This document shows positions 20,839-30,488 of a stretch of DNA of 64,000 bases, one piece after another. Every line of letters starts with the position of its first letter. Position 1 is the stretch's first letter. The DNA lies in contig OY970367.1 of NCBI GenBank assembly GCA_963718635.1, forward strand, positions 4,650,001 to 4,714,000, written 5' to 3'. The DNA comes from JAIOQJ01 sp963718635 (GTDB lineage: Bacteria; Planctomycetota; Planctomycetia; Gemmatales; Gemmataceae). The notes beneath the pieces were generated by a model. That model saw only the letters and a program-made list of their open reading frames with translations. It was not told where the DNA came from and did no database searches. Both the position numbers and the translations under genes were made by a program.

Positions 20839-21330
20839 TGCAAAACCGGCCCGCGAACATTCGAGACGCAGCAAGAGGGTATCGGTGCGATCAAGAAGAT
20901 CGAAGATGGTGCGAATCCGCAGTTGGAGATTCTCAAATCTCGTCAGCGGAATGGCAAACGCCGAGAATATCTCGGTGAGAATCCGAGGAAGGATTCGTCA
21001 ACTTACAACGACGTGGTTGATCGGATGCGTCAGGAAGGGAAGATTGTCGGAGAAGGTGCCGAGGCAAAAGTGAAAACATCTGACGGAAGGTGGCTGCCGC
21101 TTGATAGCCCCGAACTTGATTTCGTTCACCTCGAAGACGCCGTTGCCTACTGGAACACTACAGGAAAGTATTGGGGGGCGAAGCATCCCGAGGTAAGGAA
21201 ATGGATGACAGATCAAAGCAAGTACACTATTGATGTGAGGGGGCCGAACAGGTCCGGCGGGGCAACGCTCGGCAATGGCGGCACAACGTATGACCTTCCG
21301 GACCCACGTCTTGGAGGGCCTCCAAAGTAG
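20839..21330 (+). pseudogene. orphan polymorphic-toxin C-terminal domain, Endo VII/HNH-like (module 1)
   Basis: Open from the mgtE stop with no start of its own, so it is a toxin tip without its carrier. The core is RQRNGKRREYLGENPRKDSS, then LDFVHLEDAVAYWNTTGKYW, GAKHPEVRKWM and NRSGGATL. The same pattern (HL..AV.YWN.TG, KHPEVRKWM, NRS.GA) occurs in the module split by the IS at 26.6-28.8 kb. I compare it with the GHH/GH-E HNH-Endo VII toxins by motif layout only; the family is inferred. A TPR immunity gene follows 121 bp downstream. Orphan toxin tips paired with immunity genes are common behind RHS and related toxin loci. Confidence 0.65.
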
Positions 21331-21451
21331 TCTCCCTTATCACAATAGTTGTGAGCAGTGGGTGGATCTACTGGTCGTCCGATTGAGGCAATTGGATGCT
21401 GATTGCCATACTGATGCATGGCAAGGCGATCATCACGAACAGGTTAGACAC

Positions 21452-21868
21452 ATGAATGACAAGCTAGCGAGCGATATACAGAAAAAAATTGACGAAGGTG
21501 ATGATTTTCTAAATGAAGATCGGTTCACTTTGGCTATTAAGTGTTATGAGCAGGCCGTTGCCCTCATTCCGGAGCCACGGAATGCTCATGCGGTCAGCCT
21601 TCACGTTTTTATGGCATTGGGCGAAGGATACTTTTTTTCCGGGTACTACGACCAGGCATTGGTCGCTTTTAAGCAAGCCATGAAAACACCTGGGGGCGTT
21701 GAGAATCCACTTACGCATCTTCGCATGGGTCAATCATATTTCGAGATCGGTGAACTCGAAGCGGCTGCGGATTCGCTGACGAGGGCCTATGCATTGGATG
21801 GGCGTGATGTTTTTAAAGGGGAAGACGACAAATACCTGTCGTTCCTCGCCACTCGGATCGAACTATAA
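21452..21868 (+). CDS. TPR-type immunity protein candidate (module 1)
   Basis: 139 residues from the ATG at 21452 (MNDKLASDIQKKIDEGDDFL). The longer frame from 21275 overlaps the toxin remnant and is not credible. It contains two to three TPR helix pairs, with NPLTHLRMGQSYFEIGELEA and SLTRAYALDGRDVFKGEDDK. It is clearly related to the gene at 28784-29229, and each follows a related toxin tip. That parallel arrangement is the main evidence for an immunity role. The reading frame is intact. Confidence 0.7.
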   Translation: MNDKLASDIQKKIDEGDDFLNEDRFTLAIKCYEQAVALIPEPRNAHAVSLHVFMALGEGYFFSGYYDQALVAFKQAMKTPGGVENPLTHLRMGQSYFEIGELEAAADSLTRAYALDGRDVFKGEDDKYLSFLATRIEL

Positions 21869-23025
21869 GTTTTACGCCGTGTCGTGTGCAGTCAACCGGT
21901 CGGAAACAAGTTATTACCCGAGTTCGGATTGCGGCTCCCGTGATCGGGGCCGAGCGAGCGAACGAACGAGGTTCGCCACATGCACCTTTTGTTCGTTCGC
22001 TCGCTATGCTCGCTGAGGCCGTTACAGTCACCGTGCGAGTGACGCTGCGCAGCGAGCAATCGAGCAAAGCCCGTCCTTCTGCCACCCGACGCCTTTGTTC
22101 GTTCGCTCGCTTTGCCCGCAGCAACCGCAAGGGAGTAGCCGAAGAGAAGCCGGGCTTGGACGAGCAACACCGATGCATGGTGTGTTGCGGGGGGGCGGCG
22201 GCGAGTGGTTGAAGCTCACTGCCTCGCACGATGCCACGCTTTGCCAAGCACGCCGCACCAACTTCGCCACCACATTGGCTTCGCCATCGCACCCGTCACG
22301 GCACGCAGCACAGCGTCAGCAAGGCACGGAGACGGTATGGCTCGGCCCAGGGCGTTGACGCAAGCGTGAACCATGTCCCCCGCCGCCGCCCCCGCTGTGC
22401 GGGCAGGCGAAGCCTGCCCAAGCCTCGCTTCTGCTACGCCTTCCCTTGCTCCAGCTTCCGCACCGCGACCGCCCCAGCGCTGTGCCAGCCGTCGCTATTA
22501 CCCGCCGACCCGTGAGCAACGCCGGGTTATTACCTCTGCGACAACTTCGGCCTCGATCCCGCCGAGCGAAGCGTGCGAACGAACAAAGCTTCTGTCTCCA
22601 TGGGTGCGACGGCCCAGTCCGTGCGAGCGAACGAACAAAGTCTGTGCTGGTGGTGGGTAAGGTGTATCCCCTGCGAGCGAACGAACAAAGTCCAGCAGGG
22701 CAAGGAGATGTCGTTGCACCGAGCGCGCAGAATGGGCATGGGCTGGGCGTGATCGGCAACGACGTGCTGCTCGGCTTCGGCCAGGGCGTGCGGCAAAACC
22801 AAGATCACAGAAATCGACTTGCAAAAAGGTCTGCCGGGACTCCTACCCAGGCCGGGTAAGCTTCCCTCTTCGACCCCTTCTTTCTTGTGGGACTCCTTCT
22901 CCACATCTCTACGCGGCCCGCCACGCCCGCCCGCCGCACCACTCGTCCGCCCGCGTCAGCCGGTTAATAGCGGCCAGGATCTGCTCGTCGCCCTGCCGCT
23001 CGGCAAACGCCCTGGCCGCGTCCCT
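21869..23025. other. gene-free, GC-rich accessory spacer
   Basis: No credible coding frame. It holds six copies of an 18-nt repeat (next entry) and a stretch near 22375-22440 of short GC-rich inverted motifs such as GGCGAAGCCTGCCCAAGCC. The predicted frames here share Arg/Ala/Ser-rich composition and come from the repeats. It separates toxin module 1 from the truncated Hint toxin. Confidence 0.6.
21952..22690. repeat. six copies of GCGAGCGAACGAACAAAG in both orientations
   Basis: Copies lie at 21952-21971 (+), 21986-22004 (-), 22093-22110 (-), 22571-22588 (+), 22621-22640 (+) and 22672-22690 (+). The first two form an inverted pair. The last three are spaced about 50 bp apart with unrelated 31-32-base intervals. 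No cas gene is nearby and the repeat is not palindromic at its ends, so I do not call CRISPR. Confidence 0.75.
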
Positions 23026-25703
23026 GATCCGGGGGCGACTATACCATTGATGAGAACTCGACCAACGACTATTCGCTGAGCGAAAACAGCAGCTGGGACA
23101 TGAGCGAGAGCGGCAGCGACCCGCTAAGCCTGCATGAGACCGGCAATGCCGACAGCGGGGAGTACTCGCAGACACAGGTTGGCACGGATGATTACACGCT
23201 AACGGAGAGCGACACGCTGATTCCGGACGGCTACAGCGAAATCGTGACGGGCACGGACAACGTCAACCAGTCGGAAACGGGCAACAGCCTGGCGGCGACG
23301 TACTCGCGGACGATCGGCGGCGACGGGGACTACATCCGCACGGAGACCGGCGGCACGCTCGGCGACAGCACTAGCTCGACCAGTTATAGCCTCACCGAGA
23401 ACGCCAACACCCGCACCGGCGACTTCAGTCAGACGGAAACGGGCACCGACAGATACGGCCAGTTGGAGGAATGGACCAACGCCGCCCAGCGGAACGGCGT
23501 CAGCACGCCGGGGCACTTGAACTACTCGCCGTTCGGCGAGGCGTATGTGGATGATGCAGCTGCGGCCTCAAGTCTTCTCAGGGATGTATTTAATTCTTTG
23601 CCGGACCAAACCAAAACAGGCTTCATTGAGTGGTACGCAAGTGCCAGCGATGCTGATCGCACCGAGTTTGCTCGTCGGGCGCTGAGTGCGGGCGATAGCG
23701 TCACCATGGCAGGCCTTATCAACCATGCAATCGGAGGTGGGTTTGCGAATGATCGGCAACAGCAACAGGATGAAGCGGCGCAGCAACAGGCAAAAGAGAC
23801 TGTGGCGATGCTCGAGAAGCAGGCGCAGATGAAGCAATGGGAAGAAGAGGTGCGCAGCGGGCATAACGACCGGGTGGATGCCGCAAAGAAATTGATCGAG
23901 GAAGGTAAGGCGGAGGATGAGCTCCGGTACCGAGCTACAATCAGGTTTGGCTCTCTCATCGATAGTGCGGGCCGAAGCAGGAGTGGCGACTATACGACTG
24001 CCGAATTGGATCGCTACAACGAAATGTTGAGGCGGGTAAAAGACCCGGTAAACTGGGGTATCGATGCCAACCTGAATCCGGTTGCGTTGACGGATACTGC
24101 AAGGGAAGAAGCGAAGGCATGGCGCGAGGCGGTAAGAGCAGCCGGCGAAATCGGAAGAATGGAGCCGCCTGAAAAGCTGAAATTAACCCTCGAAAAAGTA
24201 TCCGCGCAATTGCCCGGGGCTATCGGCGACAGTCTCAAAGAAATGGTGTCGGCAGACAATCTCAAAATTCTCGGAGGTGTCGTCAGTTTCGTTGGCATTT
24301 CTCAATTTGTTCCATATTGGAACGTCGCAGTCAACACTCTTATTGGCGAGATCGGCTACGCAGTGCTCGGCACTTCGGTCATCAGCGTTTCCCATGACCT
24401 CTTTGTCGGGTTTGGACTGGCGCTGGATGCGAAGACAGGCGCTGATGTCGAAAAAGCCGCTCAGCTGATTAAGCACGGTTTGGAAGAAGCGGCATTGGCT
24501 GCTGCGCCGGGGGCGGTAATCAAAGGTGGAAAGGCCGTCGCCAACACCGGCAAAAAGTTGACGGAAGCCCTCCGTACCGCAAAGAACAATCCGGCGGTCA
24601 CACTGCCGAACGGTCAAATCGTCTCAAACCTAAGCGAGGCGGAAAAAGTATCGCTTAAAGTCGCCAGCGCTGCGGGTTGCTTTGCTCGCGGGACGCCTTT
24701 GCTGACTCCCTCAGGCGGCAAGGCGATTGAAGATTTCAAGGTCGGCGATGCAGTTCTGTCCGCCGACGAACACGACCCTGTTTGTCGAGTCGTCGTGCGG
24801 TACGTTGAAGACGTATTCGAACGATTCGGGATCGTGATGACGATCCACCTTGGCGGCCGGCAGATTTCGCTAACGCTCGATCATCCGGTTTTCGTGTTGG
24901 AACGCGGGTGGGTGCAAGCGGGCGAACTGAAATCGACCGACCGATTACTCGGCCACGATGGCGAAATTATCTCGGTCGATTACGTTGAGATGGAAGATCG
25001 CCCGCAGACCGTCTACAATCTCTGCGTCAGCGAGTTCCATACGTTCTTTGTCGGCGACCCAACCTGGGGATTCTCCGTTTGGGTACACAATCGGGCGGCC
25101 TGCGAAGTCCTTCAAGAACTGATCGGCCTGCCTGCTGAGTCGTTGCAGAGACCTATCCTGCAAAAGGAGTTACAGGAACTCGCCCGTAATGCCAAGCCGG
25201 GCTCATCCGATTATCGGGTACTCAACGAAGCCTTCAAATCCAACGGCTCAGCCGCCAAACAACTCGAAGCGGCAGGCTTGAAGGCGGAGCAGTTTGCCGA
25301 AGATGCTGCCGCAAAATACGCGTCGGGAGCGGCAGGGCCCTCCGCAAAAACTGTGCATGACAAGTATGTCCAAACCGTCCGGCCTGGTGCAAAGGAGAAA
25401 ACATTTTATCCTGCAGGAGAAAGACAGCAAGGCGGCTTAGGAAATCGCAGGTATGACGACTTCGATCCTAAAACTGGAACCGGGTACGAAGGCAACACAA
25501 CTCCTTGGAATGAAGTGACTCATGAGAAACTTCAGGACAAACTTGCTCAAGTCGGCTCAGACATTATTCTGCTTAAGGACCCAAACAGTGGTGTCAAAAA
25601 AGTCATCTGGTTTGGCACTGAGAAACTGCCAAAGAGTGGACTCGGAGGCCAGCTTCGAACCGCCCTCGAGAAAGCCGGCATCGAGTATCGAGTCATCAAG
25701 TAG
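23026..25703 (+). CDS. 5'-truncated polymorphic toxin: Ser/Thr/Asp repeats, Hint domain, nuclease-like tip
   Basis: The frame opens right after a TGA near 23025 inside the repeat region, with no ribosome site, so the N-terminal carrier is missing; the ATG at 23100 is probably not a true start. Up to about 23520 it has short repeats of the form GTDDYTLTES and GDFSQTETG, ending LNYSPFGE, which recalls RHS cores. A helical linker and a hydrophobic segment follow. The Hint (pre-toxin splicing) domain spans about 24680-25100: CFARGTPLLTP, LTLDHPVFV, TVYNLCVSEFHTFFVG and SVWVHN. The last 120 residues (NRRYDDFDPKTGTGYEGNTT to IWFGTEKLPKSGLGGQLRTA) resemble a restriction-endonuclease-fold toxin tip by Asp/Glu spacing, which I infer. 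The immunity candidate starts 11 bp later. Confidence 0.75.
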
Positions 25704-25714
25704 TGAGGTGAGGT

Positions 25715-26406
25715 ATGCGAGTACGACAAAAACGTATGTCTGACTTACTGAAACAAAATGGTTTCGCATATGGGCCTGCCTGCCGCACTGCGAGTGATCT
25801 AATTTTTAGTCGGCCGAGCCGTGTCCCCGACTTATTTGAGTCGATTATCATTGGAGCCCAAGGAAGGCGCGGAGAAGCTGTGTACGCGTCCGTCGGTGTT
25901 GCGATAACAAGACGGGTCGCATATAAGCGTCTCGGTGACGTTCACTTCATTGAAGAGTTAGGTGAAGACGCTCTGAGAGGATGGACGATAATTGAAAATG
26001 ACAGGAAGGCATTGCAGTGGGAAGCACGACTTGCTGAGATTGGACCGCGTAGAGCAACGGAATGGGCAAATGCTCGTGGTCCAACACTGCTACAAGACAC
26101 TAAGCAGGTACGGGCGGCCGTCGCAGAATATTATAAGCTACTTGATCCAGCAGAAACGCTGGAACAAACTCTTGCGGAAGTAAAGAGGAACAATAGCAAG
26201 CAAATGGTTGAAGAAGCAGAGCACTCGCTGCATGTCCCATCTTTCGCGATGGTCCCGATGCAGCACCGACTTATAAAATTGCGTGTCATGTCATCCTATC
26301 TCTTTCGGATCGCGTCGATGGAACGAGCTACTTCGGCCATGATCCGCTGGAAGACATTTCTCTTCTGGAACGAATTGAAATACTCGCTGACAGGCTTTCA
26401 CAATAA
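25715..26406 (+). CDS. candidate immunity protein for the Hint toxin, one frame break
   Basis: It starts 11 bp after the toxin stop. The N-terminal part (ASDLIFSRPSRVPDLFESII and HFIEELGEDALRGWTIIEND) looks like a compact alpha/beta protein of no family I recognise. Near 26242 the frame changes; the better continuation is CHVILSLSDRVDGTSYFGHD and LEDISLLERIEILADRLSQ, ending at TAA 26404. One T too many in CTTTCGC explains the break. Beyond that TAA the same frame reads on as a protein-like WRWRKDVAAAHCRLVVLKLE, so the TAA itself may be a C-to-T change. Role assigned by position only. Confidence 0.6.
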
Positions 26407-26597
26407 TGGCGCTGGCGGAAAGACGTAGCGGCCGCACATTGCCGACTGGTAGTTCTTAAATTAGAAGTCAAACCACGAACATATTTCGTACGTCCATCTA
26501 GTGACAAACGCGGAGACATGGGTCGGCATCAAAGCAACTGACATGGGGCACCTGTCGGAGGCCGTTAGATATTGGAATGAGACAGGGCGTTTTCTAG

Positions 26598-28636
26598 CCT
26601 AAGTTCGCACTTCCGAGCTAAAATCATCGATTTTCGAAAATCTTGGGACGAAATTCCCGACGAATATTGCAGTTTGATGCCCAAATGCGATGTAGTGGAA
26701 ACCCGGCCTGTAGCCTACCCCGGTCGCCCGAATTCGGTTTCCGGAGGTGGGGATGTTCCTCCGCCGCTACACGCGAACCAAGGCCGGCAAGACCTACACG
26801 TACTTCGCCCTTGTCGAGAGTGTGCGCACCGAGGCCGGGCCGCGCCAGCATGTTGTCGCCCACCTCGGCGAACTCAACGCCGATCAGGAACGCCGTTGGC
26901 AACGCACGGTCGTGTTTCACAACCGGCAAGGCGATACGCAGCAACTTCGTCTGTTCCCCGATGACGACGACGTGCCGCTTTCCGACGATCCCGACATCGT
27001 GCGCGTCCGGGTCGGCGAAGTGAGCTGGTCCAATGCTCGCCGCTTCGGCGATGTCTATCTGGCGCGCTGGTTGTGGAACCTGCTCGACCTCGACGCGATC
27101 ATCAATCGGCACATGACTCAGGGCAAAGAGACCGTGCGTCCCGCCGATGTCGTCGCCATCGAAGTCATCAACCGCTTGTGCGCTCCGTGCAGCGAATTCG
27201 CCCTGGCCGAACATTGGTACGCATCAACCGGACTGGATGACCTGCTCGGCGTGCCCGACGAAGCCGTCACCAAAGACCGTCTCTATCGCACCCTCGATCA
27301 TTTGCTCAAGGCGCAAACCGTCATCGAGAACGACTTGAAAGCGCGCTTCCAAGGCTTGTTTCAACTCGATTACGACTTGCTCTTGTACGACCTTACCAGC
27401 AGCTACTTCGAAGGATTGGCCGAGGAGAACGACTTGGCCAAGCGCGGCTACTCGCGCGATCACCGTAGCGATTGCAAGCAAATCGTGCTGGCTCTGGTCG
27501 TCACGCGCGAAGGCTTTCCGCTGGCGCATTACACGATGGCTGGCAACGCCCGGGACGTGCAGACGGTGCGTCAAGTCGTCGGCGAAACCGAAGCGCACTT
27601 CGGCAAAGGCCAGCGGGTTTGGGTCATGGATCGCGGCATGATCAGCGAGGACACTTTGGCGTTTCTCGATGAGCCCGGCCGCCGCTATCTGCTGGCGACG
27701 CGTCGCCACGAATTGTCGCATTTTCAAGAGGAACTGGCGCGAACGGGCTGGCAGAGTCTTCCCGATCATCCCGGTGTCGTTGTCAAAGCGCTACAGCGCG
27801 ATGGCGTTCATTACCTCTTGGCTCGCAGTAACGACCGCAAGAAAAAAGAAAGGGCCATCCGCCGTCGGCAGCGACGCATGTTGGCGGCCGCCCTTCGCAA
27901 GTTGCACGCTCGCATCAGCAAAGGACGCTTGAAGAACCGCGACAAGATCATGGAGGCGATCGGCCGGCTCAAGGGCCGCTCTCCGAAGGCCACGCCATTC
28001 GTGAAGCTGACTGTGAGCGACAAGCCCGTGTCGCTGCTCGTGGAGTGGCACGTCGCCAAGTTCAAGGACGCCTTGCGCCGCGACGGCGCCTACCTGCTGC
28101 GGAGCAACCAAGGCGGCTGGACGGCCGAGGAGTTTTGGGAAACATACATGCAACTCGCAGCCGTGGAGCGTGCCTTCCGCGTCCTCAAATCCGAGTTGCT
28201 GTTGCGGCCGATCTGGCATCACTACAGCGGCCGGACACAAGCCCATGTCTTCGTATGCGTTTTGGCTTATGCGTTATGGAAGACGCTCGATCATCTCGCC
28301 AAGCAGGCCAAACTGCAAACGCTGATTCGCAAACCCGACTTAGCCCGCGGCAATGCTGTCCCCAAGCCTCGGCCCATGACTCCGGAAGTCATTCTGCGCG
28401 AACTGGGCCAGATCATGATCGGCGACATCGAACTGCTGAGCACCGATGGCCGCCAACTGATCTTCCGCCGCGTCGCCCGCCCGAACGCCGAGCAGAAACG
28501 AATTCTCCAGGCACTGGGTATCCAAATGCCCGAACGCCTGAGTCCCGACCGCGTTTTGTAGTGAAGACTTCGGGGGCCTGCCTATCATATTCCTCGGGAT
28601 ATCGCCTTGCCGACCGCGCCAAGTGCGCAAGATAGG
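26598..28636 (+). mobile_element. IS1634-like insertion sequence, 2,039 bp, 4-bp CTAG target duplication
   Basis: Ends: left CCTAAGTTCGCACTTCC, right (read inward) CCTATCTTGCGCACTTGG, imperfect terminal inverted repeats of about 18 bp. CTAG lies at 26594-26597 and again at 28637-28640. A single transposase fills the element. Precise removal restores a toxin reading frame, which confirms both ends to within a base or so. Confidence 0.85.
26753..28561 (+). CDS. IS1634-type DDE transposase
   Basis: 602 residues from the ATG at 26753, with GGAGG five bases upstream; a GTG at 26747 is less likely. The catalytic core shows LLYDLTSSYFEG near residue 200, YSRDHRSDCKQIVLALVV, VWVMDRGMISEDTL near residue 285 and VERAFRVLKSELLLRPIWHH with HVFVCVLAYAL near residue 475. 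These are the D, D and E regions of the IS4-superfamily IS1634 group. The frame is intact, so the element may still be active. Confidence 0.92.
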   Translation: MFLRRYTRTKAGKTYTYFALVESVRTEAGPRQHVVAHLGELNADQERRWQRTVVFHNRQGDTQQLRLFPDDDDVPLSDDPDIVRVRVGEVSWSNARRFGDVYLARWLWNLLDLDAIINRHMTQGKETVRPADVVAIEVINRLCAPCSEFALAEHWYASTGLDDLLGVPDEAVTKDRLYRTLDHLLKAQTVIENDLKARFQGLFQLDYDLLLYDLTSSYFEGLAEENDLAKRGYSRDHRSDCKQIVLALVVTREGFPLAHYTMAGNARDVQTVRQVVGETEAHFGKGQRVWVMDRGMISEDTLAFLDEPGRRYLLATRRHELSHFQEELARTGWQSLPDHPGVVVKALQRDGVHYLLARSNDRKKKERAIRRRQRRMLAAALRKLHARISKGRLKNRDKIMEAIGRLKGRSPKATPFVKLTVSDKPVSLLVEWHVAKFKDALRRDGAYLLRSNQGGWTAEEFWETYMQLAAVERAFRVLKSELLLRPIWHHYSGRTQAHVFVCVLAYALWKTLDHLAKQAKLQTLIRKPDLARGNAVPKPRPMTPEVILRELGQIMIGDIELLSTDGRQLIFRRVARPNAEQKRILQALGIQMPERLSPDRVL

Positions 28637-28783
28637 CTAGGACCAAAGCATCCTGAAGTGCGAAAATGGATGCTTGATCCCAAAAATTATGAGTTACAAC
28701 CGTCTAATATCAACCGATCAAATGGTGCAAAGCTTACTGATCGTTATCAGCCGCCCGCCCCACAACTGCCAAAGGAATGAATT

Positions 28784-29229
28784 ATGACTTCACTCAGCGA
28801 GAGCCTACATGCGCAGATCAAGAGCTTATGTCGGCGAGGTGACGAGTTGATCATTGCTCTCGAAATCCAGCCCGCTTTGAGAGAATATCACGCAGCATGG
28901 AATCTCTTGCCAGAACCTAAAGAGGAGTGGGAGGCGGCGACGTGGATTTTGTCTGCTATAGGAGACGCTCACTTTCAAGCACACGATTTTAGCCATGCTG
29001 TTTCAGCATTGTCAAACGCATTGCAATGTCCCGATGGACTTGGAAATCCATTTACTCATCTTCGGTTCGGTGAGTCGCATTCGAACTCGGAAATTTCGAT
29101 AGAGCCAAAGATGAATTGACAAGGGCATATATGGCGGGAGGGCGAGAACTGTTCAGTGCAGAAGATCCGAAGTACGTTCGTTTTTTAGAGTCCGTACTTA
29201 AACCACCTCTTGGTCAAAACGCGATATAG
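28784..29229 (+). CDS. TPR-type immunity protein candidate (module 2), one frame break
   Basis: It begins 3 bp after the module 2 toxin stop (MTSLSESLHAQIKSLCRRGD). It aligns with the module 1 protein: NLLPEPKEEWEAATWILSAI and NPFTHLRFGESH match IPEPRN and NPLTHLRMGQSY. Near 29082 the frame breaks where CATTCGAAC should be CATTTCGAAC. The restored end reads ELGNFDRAKDELTRAYMAGG then FLESVLKPPLGQNAI, stopping at 29229. The TPR pairs are therefore complete once one T is restored. Confidence 0.7.
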
Positions 29230-29309
29230 TCCGAAGACAGAATTGTTTTCATGTCACAAAACTTTTGCAGTTCAACTTGTTTTGGCACACCTCTGCGAGG
29301 ACGTTCGTA

Positions 29310-30295
29310 ATGGCGGTGAATTGGGCAGCGGCAACAGTTTGAGCGGCGCGAGCACGACGACGACCACCAGCACGGACAGCCTGAGCAACAGCAGCGACGA
29401 CAACCAGAGCGATCACGATACACAGGCGGAGCAGAGCAGCGACACGTTGACGCTGACGAGCGGGGGCAACGACATTTGGAGTACGTCGGCGGTCGAGCAG
29501 AGCACGGTGCAGAATCAGGAGACGAACAACGACCGCGGCGTCGACGTGACGGCGAGCGACACGCAGACGGACGCCTCGACGACGACGACGCGGGGCGATG
29601 CCGTGACCGGCGGCACGACCACCACCGTGATTGATGCGATGAGCCAGAGCGGGGGTCAAACGGTTAGCGACCATGGCAACAGCGACACGGCGGTGGAGAG
29701 CGACACGGGCGACTCGACGGTGATCAGCGTCGGCAACGATACGAGCGGCACGTACACGGTGACGGGCAGCAGCGGCGATACGCGGGTGACGAGCGACAGC
29801 GGCAACGATGCGCGGGGCAGCTATAGCCAGACGGTGACGACGACGACCGGGGACACCAACGGCGCCTTCAGCAATCAGGCGAGCGGGCTGTCGGGTTCGA
29901 GCGACACGTTGACGACGGGGGTGACGACGAACGTGTCGGGTGGGCCGAGCGACCTTTCCTACAGCCAGAGCGATACGTCCAACAGCACGGTAACCACGAC
30001 GGAGAACGACAACTCGGCCACCGGGGACAGCAGCCAGACGGTGGTGGCGAACAACAGCGACAGCATGACGGAGACGGGCAACGACGGGGTGTTGCTCTAC
30101 ACGGTGACGAGCCAGAGCAGCGATGGGGGCACGGACACGCTGTTGAGCAATGCGTCGCTGGCGACATCGAGTTTGACGCATGCGGGCACGTCGGGGTCGA
30201 GTTCGACGGAGACGGCCAGCGACGACAGCGGGGATGGCTACACCTTGACGCACATCGTCAACGGCAGCCAGAACTACGGCGAGAGCCGGCCATGA
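29310..30295 (+). pseudogene. Ser/Thr/Asp/Asn-rich repeat segment, probable fragment of a toxin carrier
   Basis: About 325 codons of low-complexity sequence without start or known domain, for example TSGGNDIWSTSAVEQSTVQN and GDSTVISVGNDTSGTYTVTG, ending DGYTLTHIVNGSQNYGESRP. The short alternation of Thr/Ser with Asp-Gly resembles the segment at 23026-23520 (GTDDYTLTES). I infer a piece of the same kind of filament or RHS-like carrier, displaced by rearrangement. Long antisense frames here are composition artefacts. Confidence 0.6.
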
Positions 30296-30488
30296 CGCTC
30301 TATTGCCAGTCGGGATTAAACACTTTTACTTAAACTCGGCACAAAACTTCCTGTCTTCTACACTGGCTGCGCAACGGCAAATCAAGATAATAGCCGTGTG
30401 CTGAGGGAAGACTTTCGGCGGCTTTGCATTGTGGGGCAGAGGCGGTGAGCCTTTCAACTAGAGTCTCGGCATCCGAACCCTTCCCCCC

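Larger units (their letters stand above)
26480..28780 (+). pseudogene. toxin C-terminal domain (module 2) split by an insertion sequence
   Basis: The left part ends TWVGIKATDMGHLSEAVRYW then NETGRFL at 26597. The right part resumes at 28641 with GPKHPEVRKWMLDPKNYELQ, then NRSNGAKL, stopping at 28780. Removing the IS and one CTAG copy joins ETGRFL to GPKHPEV in frame, reproducing the motif seen whole in module 1 (TGKYWGAKHPEVRKWM). The 5' end of the module is unclear because a frame change seems to separate it from the preceding immunity gene. Insertion after a functional state is therefore well supported. Confidence 0.8.

Noticed and set aside
22571..22690. CRISPR-like spacing of three 18-nt repeats
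   Set aside because: Only three units, repeats shorter than typical, other copies in both orientations nearby, and no cas gene.
21886..22859. Several short frames in both strands of the spacer
   Set aside because: They translate the 18-nt repeat (peptides such as RANEQ and ERTK) and lack starts and domains.
23100..23102. ATG as the true start of the Hint toxin
   Set aside because: The frame is open further upstream in the middle of the same repeats and there is no ribosome site, so the 5' end is missing.
29249..30253. 334-residue antisense frame, Arg/Ala-rich
   Set aside because: It mirrors the low-complexity Ser/Thr/Asp segment, has no start signal and no protein-like composition.
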